Positions 45,227 to 53,053 of a stretch of 64,000 nt of DNA are shown one piece after another (the first letter of the stretch is position 1; each line of letters opens with the position of its first letter). Both the position numbers and the translations under genes were made by a program. Under the pieces are notes generated by a model. That model made no database searches. It was given only the letters and a program-made list of their open reading frames with translations, and had not been told where the DNA came from. The DNA is taken from NCBI RefSeq assembly GCF_012726235.1, contig NZ_JAASAH010000008.1, positions 207,314-271,313 on the forward strand, given 5' to 3'. The stretch is from Streptomyces sp. HNM0574. Lineage in GTDB: Bacteria > Actinomycetota > Actinomycetes > Streptomycetales > Streptomycetaceae.

Positions 45227-45315
45227 GCGGCGAGGGCGGCACCGGGGCGCACATCGAGGCGTCCGGGGAGCGCGCGGTCGCGGCTCAGTGGATCAACCAC
45301 GTCTACACGGGCGAC
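45155..45315 (+). repeat. Shared motif at the end of one protein and the start of the next
   Basis: Codons 45155-45211 encode ASGERAVAAQHIGTVITGD; codons 45259-45315 encode ASGERAVAAQWINHVYTGD. Fourteen of nineteen residues are identical, although the rest of the two proteins are unrelated. This placement across a gene junction is the hallmark of homotypic adaptor or amyloid motifs. Confidence 0.7.
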
Positions 45316-47532
45316 GTGCTCCCCGCCGAGGCGCTGCACGCGCCGGAGCGGGTGGCCGCGGCACCGGGGACGTCGAATCTGCCGCCGGCCGCGCTGTGCC
45401 TGGGCCGTGAGGAGGAACTGGCCGAGCTGCGGCGCGTGTTGAACGACCGGAGCGAGGGGGCCATCACCCAGAGCGGCGCGGTGCGCGGCCTGGGCGGGAT
45501 CGGCAAGAGTGCCCTCGCCCTGCACTACGCCCACCGCTACCGCGGTGAGTACGGCCTGGTCTGGTGGCTCAACGCCGCCTCCCCGGACGAGATCGAGACC
45601 TCGCTCACCGGCCTCACCCGCACCCTCGTCCCGGGCTGGGCCGCGTCGGCCGAGCGCGGCGCGCAGGTGGAATGGGCGCGGCAGTGGCTGGCCTGGCATC
45701 CGGACTGGCTGCTGGTCTACGACAACGTCGAGGACCCCGAGGACCTCGCCCCGTACACCGGCGCGCTCCACCAGGGCCACCATCTGGCGACCAGCCGCCG
45801 TACCACCGGCTGGCCCGACAGCGCGGCCACGCTGACGCTGGGGAGTCTCCATCCCGAGGATGCCGTCGACCTGTTGTGCCGGCTCGTCTTCAAGGACGCC
45901 GAACCCACCGCGCGGGAGCGGGTCGAGGCCCGCGCGCTCGTGGCCGACCTCGGGCATCTGCCCCTGGCGGTCAAGCAGGCCGGTGCCTACCTCGCCCGGA
46001 ACCGCGGGATCAGCCTGGCCCGCTACCGGCGCCGGCTGGAGCCCAAGCTCGGCAAGGCCGTCGACGGCACCGATCCCGAACGCAGCGTCGCCCGGGTCTG
46101 GAACATCACCCTCCGGACGCTGGAGGAAGTCGAGCCGCCGGCCGTCGAGTTGCTGTACCTCCTCGCCTGGCTCGCCCCGGACGCCGTCCCGCACACGCTC
46201 GTGACCCCGCCCGGAGTCGACCCGGACGAGGTCGCCGAGGTCATCGGCACGCTGGCCGCCTACAGCATGGTCACCGACACCGGCACCCACGTCGGCATGC
46301 ACCGCCTCGTCCAGACGGTCCTGCGCGCGCCGCGGGACACCGGCTCTCCGGGCGCGTCCCGGCGGCTCGAAGGGCGCGAGTACGCCGAGCGGGCCGTGCT
46401 CCACGGGCTCACTCCGCCCCCGGGCGGGGACGCGCCCACGGAGGCCCAGTGGGACGCCCTCACGCCCCACCTCATCGCTCTGGCCTCCGGTGAGGCCGGG
46501 CTGGAGCGCCGGGACGGCACACCGGCCTCCGGCGAAGAACGGGAGGACCGGGGGGACACGCTGACCGGGGTGTACGAGTTCGCCGCGTCCCGGCTGGACG
46601 ACCAGGGCCATGGGGCCCGTGCCGTACCGCTGTTGGAGGCGGCGCTCGCCCGGTGCGAACAGCGCCTCGGCGACTCCCATCCGGACACCGTGACCACGCG
46701 CAGCAACCTCGCCGCCACCTACCTGGCGGCAGGGAATCTGGCGCGCGCCGTCCCGATGCTGGAGACCGCTCTCGCCCAGTCCGAGCAGCTTCTGGGAGAC
46801 ACGCACGAGGGCACGCTGCACGTCCGCTACAACCTCGCCGGTGCCTGCACGCTCGCGGGCGATCTGGAGCGTGCGGTACCCCTGCTCGAGGCCACGCTGG
46901 CCCAGTACGAGCAGGTCCTCGGCGACTCCCATCCCCGCACCCTGGCCACGCGCGGCAACGTCGCGGACCTCTACCGGAGAGTGGGCGACCCGGAGCGTGC
47001 GGTGTCGCTGTTCGAGGCCACGCTCGCCCGGTGCGAAGAGGTCCTGGGCGACACGCACCCCGACACCCTGAACACCCGCAAGAACCTCGGCTACGCCTGC
47101 CAGGAGGCGGGCGATCCGGAGCGTGCCGTCCGGCTGTTCACCACCGTCCTCACCCAGCGTGCGGAGGTGCTGGGGGACCTCCATCCCGACACCCTGACCA
47201 GCCGTCAGCACCTCGCCCACGCCTACGCGTCGGCGGGGGACCTGGAGCGTGCCCTCGCGCTGTTCGAGGTCACGCTCGCCCAGTACGAGCAGGTCCTCGG
47301 CGAGAGCCACCCGTACACCCTGATCAACCGCAACAACCTCGCTGGCGCCTGCTGGGCGGCGGGGGACCGGGAGCGTGCCGTCCGGCTGTTCGAGATCACC
47401 GTCGCGCAGTCCGAACAGGCACTGGGCGAGGACCATCCCGACACCGTGGCCACGCGCCGCAACCTCGTGCACGCCCGTGGCGGCTGCCCGGACCGTGACG
47501 TCCAGGGCCCCCGCCAGGCGCACCGGGGCTGA
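45223..47532 (+). CDS. NB-ARC / TPR STAND protein (NLR-like)
   Basis: A 769-residue signal-transduction ATPase. Residues 12-31 hold the shared motif (GERAVAAQ), followed by an NB-ARC NTPase: LGREEELAEL, Walker A GLGGIGKSALA (89-99), Walker B WLLVYDNVED, GHLPLAVKQAGAYLA and an ARC/winged-helix region. Residues ~460-760 are seven ~42-residue kinesin-light-chain-type TPR units, each with a variant of LGDxHPDT, that would act as the ligand sensor. The GTP/ATP switch normally oligomerises on ligand binding. Coupled by ATGA to the upstream small protein, the pair has the layout of an NLR sensor and its effector. Regulation of development is an alternative. Confidence 0.82.
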   Translation: MSGEGGTGAHIEASGERAVAAQWINHVYTGDVLPAEALHAPERVAAAPGTSNLPPAALCLGREEELAELRRVLNDRSEGAITQSGAVRGLGGIGKSALALHYAHRYRGEYGLVWWLNAASPDEIETSLTGLTRTLVPGWAASAERGAQVEWARQWLAWHPDWLLVYDNVEDPEDLAPYTGALHQGHHLATSRRTTGWPDSAATLTLGSLHPEDAVDLLCRLVFKDAEPTARERVEARALVADLGHLPLAVKQAGAYLARNRGISLARYRRRLEPKLGKAVDGTDPERSVARVWNITLRTLEEVEPPAVELLYLLAWLAPDAVPHTLVTPPGVDPDEVAEVIGTLAAYSMVTDTGTHVGMHRLVQTVLRAPRDTGSPGASRRLEGREYAERAVLHGLTPPPGGDAPTEAQWDALTPHLIALASGEAGLERRDGTPASGEEREDRGDTLTGVYEFAASRLDDQGHGARAVPLLEAALARCEQRLGDSHPDTVTTRSNLAATYLAAGNLARAVPMLETALAQSEQLLGDTHEGTLHVRYNLAGACTLAGDLERAVPLLEATLAQYEQVLGDSHPRTLATRGNVADLYRRVGDPERAVSLFEATLARCEEVLGDTHPDTLNTRKNLGYACQEAGDPERAVRLFTTVLTQRAEVLGDLHPDTLTSRQHLAHAYASAGDLERALALFEVTLAQYEQVLGESHPYTLINRNNLAGACWAAGDRERAVRLFEITVAQSEQALGEDHPDTVATRRNLVHARGGCPDRDVQGPRQAHRG
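46617..47493 (+). repeat. Seven ~126-base tandem TPR-coding units
   Basis: Each unit encodes about 42 residues ending in variants of ERAVxLFExTLAxxEQVLG and [GE]DxHPDT. Units share DNA similarity (repeated GAGCGTGCCGTC-like and CTCGCCCAGTACGAGCAG-like stretches), which suggests copy number could vary by recombination. Confidence 0.75.
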
Positions 47533-47535
47533 GCG

Positions 47536-47976
47536 TCAACGGCCCGCTGTGCGCCGTGAGTTCGCGGCGCGGATATGCAGCTTCGGCCCGCCCGCCGCGA
47601 TCAGGGCGCACAGGCCGACGGCCGTGGCGCGGCTCGGCTCGGCGAGCCAGTGGCCGAGGAGCCAGTCGCAGCCGAGCCCGGCCCCGACGAGCAGGACCTT
47701 CGCCACCGTCAGGCGTGCGACGGGGAGTTGACGGCCCGAGGGTGCCTCGCCGCGCCGCCGCTGCCTGAGGCGGCGGACCAGGTGGACGACCGGCGGCGCG
47801 ACGAGCACCAGCACCAGGACGCGCAGCGCGTGTTCCCAGGCGGGCTCGTCGCCGCCCCGGATCCACATCACGCCCATCACCAGCCCGGCGAGGGCGTAGA
47901 CGGCCCGGACGGGCCGGGTTAACGGCGGTGGGGGAGCGGCGGACGTGGAGTCGGGCGCGGGCTCGGTACGCGTCAT
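47536..47976 (-). CDS. Small multi-pass membrane protein, unknown function
   Basis: A 146-residue protein with a Pro-rich N-terminus and three or four hydrophobic segments (AVYALAGLVMGVMWI, ALRVLVLVLVAPPVVHLV, VAKVLLVGAGLGCDWLLG, AVGLCALIAAGG) interrupted by basic loops. No family recognised. The ATG at 47976 follows GGAGGAA. It diverges from a TetR gene with two operators in between, so it is probably the target of that repressor. Its 3' end meets the NB-ARC gene tail to tail with a three-base gap. Confidence 0.65.
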   Translation of the reverse strand: MTRTEPAPDSTSAAPPPPLTRPVRAVYALAGLVMGVMWIRGGDEPAWEHALRVLVLVLVAPPVVHLVRRLRQRRRGEAPSGRQLPVARLTVAKVLLVGAGLGCDWLLGHWLAEPSRATAVGLCALIAAGGPKLHIRAANSRRTAGR

Positions 47977-48018
47977 GGGGAAGGTTCCTCCGTGCGTCGG
48001 GCTGGAGCCCTCACCGTA

Positions 48019-48038
48019 AAGTGTCAGAACTGACAGTT
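48019..48038. promoter_or_regulatory. TetR operator A
   Basis: AAGTGTCA-GAAC-TGACAGTT, 8-base arms with one mismatch, 43 bases upstream of the membrane-protein start. Confidence 0.7.
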
Positions 48039-48066
48039 CACGGCCCGGAGATGGCGCGGAGGCAAA

Positions 48067-48086
48067 AAGTGTCACACCTGACACTT
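48067..48086. promoter_or_regulatory. TetR operator B
   Basis: AAGTGTCA-CACC-TGACACTT, perfect 8-base arms, 28 bases before the TetR GTG. Same arms as operator A, centres 48 bases apart. Confidence 0.75.
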
Positions 48087-48113
48087 GTAGGGGGCGTGTA
48101 AGAATCGTTCCTC

Positions 48114-48782
48114 GTGAGTGCGGCAGGACGACACGAAGAGCAGCCCCCCGGCAGACGCCCGGCGGGAGGGGAGCAGCCCGGCGCGGGCCGGCGCGAGCAG
48201 AAGAAGGCGGCCACCCGGGAAGCGCTCCAACTGGCCGCGCGGCGCCTGTTCGAGGAGTACGGCTACGAGCGGACGACGGTCCGCGACATCGCCGCCGCCG
48301 CGCACGTCACCGAGCGGACCTTCCACCGCTACTTCCCCTCCAAGGAGGACCTCGTCCTCGCCGACGTGCGCGGCCTCCTGCCGCTGCTCCAGGAGGAGAT
48401 CCGCGCCCGCCCCGCCGGCGAACCCCCGCTCGCCGCCGTCCTCCAGGGCCTGCTCGCCCTCTCCCGCGAGCCGGACGGCGCGGGGCTCGCCGCCCTCTAC
48501 GGCGGCCCGCCGGCCCGCTTCGCGGCCCGCGTCTCCCGTCCCGTGCTGACCGTGCTCCTGGACTTCGAGGACGGCATCGCCGCCGTCCTGGCGGAACGCA
48601 TGGCCGCGTCGCCGCCCGCCGGTGACCCCCAACGCGCCCTGCGTGCGGCCGTGCTGGCGCGCGCCGCGGTCGGCGCCGTCCGCAGCGCCCTCATCGCCCA
48701 CACCGGCCCGGGCGACGGCGGCGCCCGCCCGGAGGTCCTCGGCGACCTGCTCCGCACGGCTTTCGCGGCCCTGGAGGGCTGA
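48114..48782 (+). CDS. TetR family transcriptional regulator
   Basis: A 222-residue repressor. After a disordered N-terminus, the HTH domain reads TREALQLAARRLFEEYGYERTTVRDIAAAAHVTERTFHRYFPSKEDL (quoted in part: TVRDIAAAAHVTERTFHRYF). The C-terminal domain contains LARAAVGAVRSALIAH, as in the MftR-like group. GTG start at 48114 follows closely on operator B. It probably represses itself and the divergent membrane-protein gene; not obviously linked to the P450 operon downstream, which carries its own TetR. Confidence 0.88.
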   Translation: MSAAGRHEEQPPGRRPAGGEQPGAGRREQKKAATREALQLAARRLFEEYGYERTTVRDIAAAAHVTERTFHRYFPSKEDLVLADVRGLLPLLQEEIRARPAGEPPLAAVLQGLLALSREPDGAGLAALYGGPPARFAARVSRPVLTVLLDFEDGIAAVLAERMAASPPAGDPQRALRAAVLARAAVGAVRSALIAHTGPGDGGARPEVLGDLLRTAFAALEG

Positions 48783-48830
48783 CGGCCGGCCCTCAAGTCC
48801 CCTTCTGTGCGGGGAGGTTCACGTCTCACG

Positions 48831-48854
48831 TTTAAGTCAGGCGCTTGACTTAAA
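48831..48854. promoter_or_regulatory. Long palindrome upstream of the P450 operon
   Basis: TTTAAGTCA and TGACTTAAA are perfect 9-base arms separated by GGCGCT, 76 bases before the P450 start. It is AT-rich for this genome and overlaps a possible TTGACT -35 (48845-48850). The likely ligand is the TetR encoded second in the operon. Confidence 0.75.
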
Positions 48855-48929
48855 AACCCGACGGCGTTTGACTGGCCCCGACTTCGACCGCGTACGAGGT
48901 GCCGACGCCGCACACGAAGGGGCCGCCCG

Positions 48930-50147
48930 GTGAGTGAGACGGACGAGCGAGTGCTGGAGTATCCGATCGCCGCGCCCGGGCCGCTGGAGCCGCCCCGGGA
49001 GTGGGCCGAGCTGCGCGAGCGGTGCCCCGTGGCCAGGGGGAAGCTGCCCAGCGGGGACGAGGTCGCGGTGCTCACCCGCTACGAGGACGTCAAACGGGTG
49101 CTCTCCGACGCCAGGTTCGGGCGGCAGCTGGACGCACCCGACGCGGCCCGGGTCAGCGCCACCGAGTCGGGCGGACTGTTCAACAGCGAGATGGCCTCCG
49201 CCGTTCCGCAGAGCGGCGAGGGGCACCAGCGCTGGCGGCGGCTGGTCAACCGCTGGTTCACGGCCCGGCGGATGGCCCGGCTGCGCCCCCGGATCGAGGA
49301 GACGGCCGAGCGGCTCGTAGACGAGATGGTGGCGACGGGCCGACCTGCCGACCTCAAGGCCGCTTTGGGCTTCCCGCTGCCGGTGTGGGTGATCTGCGAG
49401 ATGCTCGGGGTGCCCACGGCCGACCGGGACCGGTTCTCCCGCTGGTCGGACACCTTCCTCAACCTCACGCGCTACACGGAGGAGGAGTTCCGGGCCGCCG
49501 AGTCCGAGTTCTTCGCCTACATGGCGGGGCACGTCGCGGACCGGCGCGCGCGGCCCGGTGACGACGTGCTCAGCGAGCTCGCCGCCGCCACCGACTCCGC
49601 GGGCGAGCGGATGTCCGACCGCGCGCTGGCCGCCACCGGGCTCGGGCTGCTGATCGCCGGGCACGAGACCACCGCCAACATGACCGTCAAGATGGTCGCG
49701 ATGCTGCTGGCCGACCGCCGCCGCTGGGAGCGGCTGCTCGCCGACCCGTCACTGGTGCGCCCGGCCGTGGAGGAGTCCCTCCGGTTCGACGCCAACTCCG
49801 GCCTGGGCATGGTCCGTTACCTGGGCGAGGAGGCCGAGGTCGCCGGGACGGTGCTGCCGCGCGGCACCACGGTCCTGTGCAGCATGGCGGCCGCCAACCG
49901 GGACGGGGCGGCGTTCGACGGCGCCGACGAGATGCGGCTGGACCGCAGCCCCAACCCGCACCTCGCCTTCGGCTCCGGCGCCCACTCCTGCCTCGGTCAG
50001 GCGCTGGCCCGCACCGAACTCCAGATCGCGCTGGAGGTGCTGCTGCGCAGGCTGCCCACCCTGGAACTCGCCGTCCCGGCCGAGGAGTTGCCCCTCCTGG
50101 AGGGCCTCGTCGTCGGCGGCCTCAGCGAACTCCCGGTGCGCTGGTGA
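48930..50147 (+). CDS. Cytochrome P450
   Basis: A 405-residue soluble bacterial P450. LLIAGHETTAN is the oxygen-binding I helix, EESLRF the ExxR region, and FGSGAHSCLGQALART carries the heme-ligating Cys354. GEGHQRWRRLVNRWFTARRM is the C-helix region. It hydroxylates an unknown substrate using the small ferredoxin encoded two genes later; a ferredoxin reductase must come from elsewhere. GTG 48930 matches the family N-terminus. First gene of a six-gene oxidative operon. Confidence 0.93.
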   Translation: MSETDERVLEYPIAAPGPLEPPREWAELRERCPVARGKLPSGDEVAVLTRYEDVKRVLSDARFGRQLDAPDAARVSATESGGLFNSEMASAVPQSGEGHQRWRRLVNRWFTARRMARLRPRIEETAERLVDEMVATGRPADLKAALGFPLPVWVICEMLGVPTADRDRFSRWSDTFLNLTRYTEEEFRAAESEFFAYMAGHVADRRARPGDDVLSELAAATDSAGERMSDRALAATGLGLLIAGHETTANMTVKMVAMLLADRRRWERLLADPSLVRPAVEESLRFDANSGLGMVRYLGEEAEVAGTVLPRGTTVLCSMAAANRDGAAFDGADEMRLDRSPNPHLAFGSGAHSCLGQALARTELQIALEVLLRRLPTLELAVPAEELPLLEGLVVGGLSELPVRW

Positions 50148-50195
50148 CGGCCAGGAACGACGGAACGGCGAGCGGCAAGCAGTGAGGGCACAGCG

Positions 50196-50885
50196 ATGAG
50201 CGGCGGAACAGTGAGCGGCGAGACGGTACGCGGCGCGGCGAAGGGGGGACGGGCCGCCGCCACGCGGGAGTCGATACTCGCGGCGGCGGAGCGGCTGTTC
50301 GCCGAGCACGGCGTGGCCGCGGTGTCGAACCGGCAGATCAGCGAGGCGGCAGGGCAGGGCAACAACACCGCCGTCGGCTACCACTTCGGCTCCAAGGACG
50401 ACCTGGTACGGGCCGTCGTGCGCAAGCACAACGGCCAGATCGAGCGGCTCCGCGAGGAGATGGTCGAACGCGCCGAGGGCTCGGCCGAACTGCGCGACTG
50501 GGTGGCCTGCACCGTCCTGCCCACCGCCCGGCACCTGTCCGGGCTCGGCACGCCCACCTGGTTCGGCCGCTTCTACGCACAGATCAGCACCGATCCCGCG
50601 TACCGGGACGCCATGGCGGAGGAGTCGCTCGGCTCGCCCGCACTCGTCCGCGCCGTCGACGGGCTCAACCGGTGCCTGCCCGACCTGCCGCTCGAAGTGC
50701 GGGTGGAGCGCGGGGACATGGCACGTCAGGTCATGGTGCACATGCTGGCCGAACGGGAGCGCGCGCTCGCCGTGAACGCCGCCACCCCGCGCACGTCCTG
50801 GCAGCAGGCCGCGACCGGCATCGTCGACGCGCTCACCGGCCTCTGGCTGGCCCCCGTCACGCACCCGAAGGAGAACCAGCGATGA
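50196..50885 (+). CDS. TetR family regulator, internal to the P450 operon
   Basis: A 229-residue regulator: AATRESILAAAERLFAEHGV, then SNRQISEAAGQGNNTAVGYHFGSKDDLV (quoted from the HTH), and a ligand domain with WFGRFYAQISTDPAYRDAM. The stop overlaps the ferredoxin ATG (ATGA). Being inside the operon, it can autoregulate through the palindrome at 48831-48854, sensing the substrate or an intermediate. Confidence 0.9.
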   Translation: MSGGTVSGETVRGAAKGGRAAATRESILAAAERLFAEHGVAAVSNRQISEAAGQGNNTAVGYHFGSKDDLVRAVVRKHNGQIERLREEMVERAEGSAELRDWVACTVLPTARHLSGLGTPTWFGRFYAQISTDPAYRDAMAEESLGSPALVRAVDGLNRCLPDLPLEVRVERGDMARQVMVHMLAERERALAVNAATPRTSWQQAATGIVDALTGLWLAPVTHPKENQR

Positions 50886-51082
50886 AGGTGACCGTCGACC
50901 AGGACCTGTGCTGCGGCGCCGGGAACTGCGTGATGACCGCGCCGGAGGTGTTCGACCAGCGCGAGGAGGACGGCGTCGTCGTCCTCCTCGCACCGGAACC
51001 GGCGCCGGAGCCGCGTACCCGGGTGCGCGAGGCCGCCCAGATGTGCCCCGCCGGAGCGATCGCCCTCGACGAGACCGGCTGA
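50882..51082 (+). CDS. Small ferredoxin (3Fe-4S/4Fe-4S type), P450 redox partner
   Basis: A 66-residue ferredoxin with VDQDLCCGAGNCVMTAPEVF and AAQMCPAGAI. The cysteine pattern (CxGxGxC-like then CP) has one position occupied by Gly/Ala, as in the single 3Fe-4S cluster ferredoxins that serve Streptomyces P450s. Translation is coupled to the TetR gene. Partner of the P450 at 48930. Confidence 0.92.
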   Translation: MKVTVDQDLCCGAGNCVMTAPEVFDQREEDGVVVLLAPEPAPEPRTRVREAAQMCPAGAIALDETG

Positions 51083-51202
51083 CGGGCGCACGCCCACCAC
51101 CCGCCGCCCGTTCACCGCACGTCTGCCGCGTGCGCCCCGGCGCGTCCGCTCCCGCGCGCCCGCCCACCGAGAACCGCGCGCCCGCGCACAGAGAGGACGC
51201 CC

Positions 51203-53053
51203 ATGCCCTCCGCCCCCGGCTCACCCGAGGACGCCCGCACCCCCGCAGCGCCGGACCCCGGCCTCGGCTTCGACCCCGAGGAACTGCGGGCCCGCTACCG
51301 GGCCGAACGGGACCGCCGCATCCGCCCGGAGGGCAGCGCCCAGTACCGGCCCGCCGAGGGCCGGTTCGGGTACTACGACGAGGACCCGTACGCCGGCCCC
51401 GCCGAGCCCCGCGAACCGCTGCGCGACCGGGTGGAGGTGGCCGTCGTCGGCGGCGGATTCGGCGGGCTGCTCGCGGGCGCCCGGCTGCGGCAGGCGGGCG
51501 TGGAATCCGTCCGGCTGGTCGAGAAGGGCGGCGACTTCGGCGGCACCTGGTACTGGAACCGGTACCCGGGCATCCACTGCGACATCGAGTCGTACATCTA
51601 CCTGCCGCTGCTGGAGGAGGTCGGCTACGTACCCCGGTGGCGGTACGCGCCCGGCGAGGAGATACGGCAGCACGCGCGGGCGATCGGCCGCACCTTCGGC
51701 CTCTACCGCGAGGCCCTCTTCGGCACCGAGGTCACCGGACTGCGCTGGGACGAGGACACCTCCGAGTGGCTGGTGACCACCGACCGGGGCGACCGCTTCC
51801 GCGCCCGGTACGTGGTGACCGCCAGCGGCACCCTGAGCCGCACGAAGCTCCCCGGCATCCCCGGCATCGAGACCTTCCGCGGGCACACCTTCCACACCAG
51901 CCGCTGGGACTACGCCTACACCGGCGGCGACGCGGACGGGAACCTGCACCGGCTCGCCGACAAGCGCGTCGCGCTGATCGGCACCGGCGCCACCGCCGTC
52001 CAGTGCGTCCCCCATCTCGGCGCGGACGCCCGGGAGTTGTACGTCTTCCAGCGGACCCCGTCCTCCGTCGACGTGCGCGACAACCGCCCCACCGACCCCG
52101 AGTGGGCCGCCTCCCTGACCCCGGGCTGGCAGCGCCGCCGCAGGGAGAACTTCCTCGCGCTCGTCACCGGCGTCCCCACCGAGGAGGACCTCGTCGGCGA
52201 CGGCTGGACCAGCAGCGCCCGCCTCCAGCAGAAGCTCGTCCCCAGCGACAGCTACCGCGACGTGCCCCCGGAGGAGCGCGAACGCGCCTACGAACTCGCC
52301 GACTTCCAGAAGATGAACGAGATCCGCGCCCGGGTCGACGCCCTCGTCGACGACCCGGCGACGGCCGAGGCGCTCAAGCCCTGGTACCGGTACATGTGCA
52401 AGCGGCCCACGTTCAGCGACCACTACCTCCAGACCTTCAACCGGCCCAACGTCCACCTGGTGGACACCGCCGACAGCCACGGCGTCGAGAAGATCACCGA
52501 GAACGCGGTGGTGGCCGGCGGCGTCGCCCACGAGGTGGACTGCGTGATCTTCGGCACCGGCTTCGAGGTCGGCGTCTCCGGCGTCACCTCGGGGCACCTG
52601 CCCGTCCACGGCAGGGGAGGCGTCACCCTCACCGAGGCGTGGCGCGAGGGCCCCAGGACGCTGCACGGCTTCAGCACCCACGGCTTCCCCAACCTCTTCC
52701 AGCTCGGCCCGGTGCAGAACGCCGCCTCGGTCAACTACGTGCACATCCTCGACGAACAGGCCGGCCACGTCGCGGAGATCGTCGCCGAGGCCCGCCGCCG
52801 GGGGGCCGGGTACGTGGAGCCCAGCGCCGAGGCCGAGGAGGCGTGGGTCGCGACGATCCGGGAGAAGGCCGCCGACCTGTACCGCTTCCACGCCGAATGC
52901 ACCCCCGGCTACTACAACAAAGAGGGCATGCCCAGGGAACGCAGCGAGTCCTTCGGCGACGGCCCCGTCGCCTTCCACGCGCTGCTGCGCGCCTGGCGCG
53001 AGGGCGACGGCATGCGCGAGGTCCTCGTCGACGCCGGTCCGGGGGAGCGGTGA
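51203..53053 (+). CDS. Flavin-binding (Baeyer-Villiger-type) monooxygenase
   Basis: A 616-residue class B flavoprotein monooxygenase. VVGGGFGG (82-88) binds FAD, FRGHTFHTSRWD (225-236) is the FxGxxxHxxxW[D/P] fingerprint of Baeyer-Villiger enzymes, and LIGTGATA (258-265) binds NADPH. The N-terminal extension of ~75 residues is as in larger steroid- or cycloketone-type BVMOs. It inserts oxygen beside a ketone to give an ester or lactone. It fits between an SDR that makes ketones and a lactonase-like propeller. Its stop overlaps the next GTG. Confidence 0.92.
   Translation: MPSAPGSPEDARTPAAPDPGLGFDPEELRARYRAERDRRIRPEGSAQYRPAEGRFGYYDEDPYAGPAEPREPLRDRVEVAVVGGGFGGLLAGARLRQAGVESVRLVEKGGDFGGTWYWNRYPGIHCDIESYIYLPLLEEVGYVPRWRYAPGEEIRQHARAIGRTFGLYREALFGTEVTGLRWDEDTSEWLVTTDRGDRFRARYVVTASGTLSRTKLPGIPGIETFRGHTFHTSRWDYAYTGGDADGNLHRLADKRVALIGTGATAVQCVPHLGADARELYVFQRTPSSVDVRDNRPTDPEWAASLTPGWQRRRRENFLALVTGVPTEEDLVGDGWTSSARLQQKLVPSDSYRDVPPEERERAYELADFQKMNEIRARVDALVDDPATAEALKPWYRYMCKRPTFSDHYLQTFNRPNVHLVDTADSHGVEKITENAVVAGGVAHEVDCVIFGTGFEVGVSGVTSGHLPVHGRGGVTLTEAWREGPRTLHGFSTHGFPNLFQLGPVQNAASVNYVHILDEQAGHVAEIVAEARRRGAGYVEPSAEAEEAWVATIREKAADLYRFHAECTPGYYNKEGMPRERSESFGDGPVAFHALLRAWREGDGMREVLVDAGPGER

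Noticed and set aside
46617..47493. Tandem DNA repeats read as a minisatellite or phase-variable non-coding array
   Set aside because: The ~126-base units stay in frame and encode seven well-formed TPR motifs, so they are coding repeats of the NB-ARC protein.
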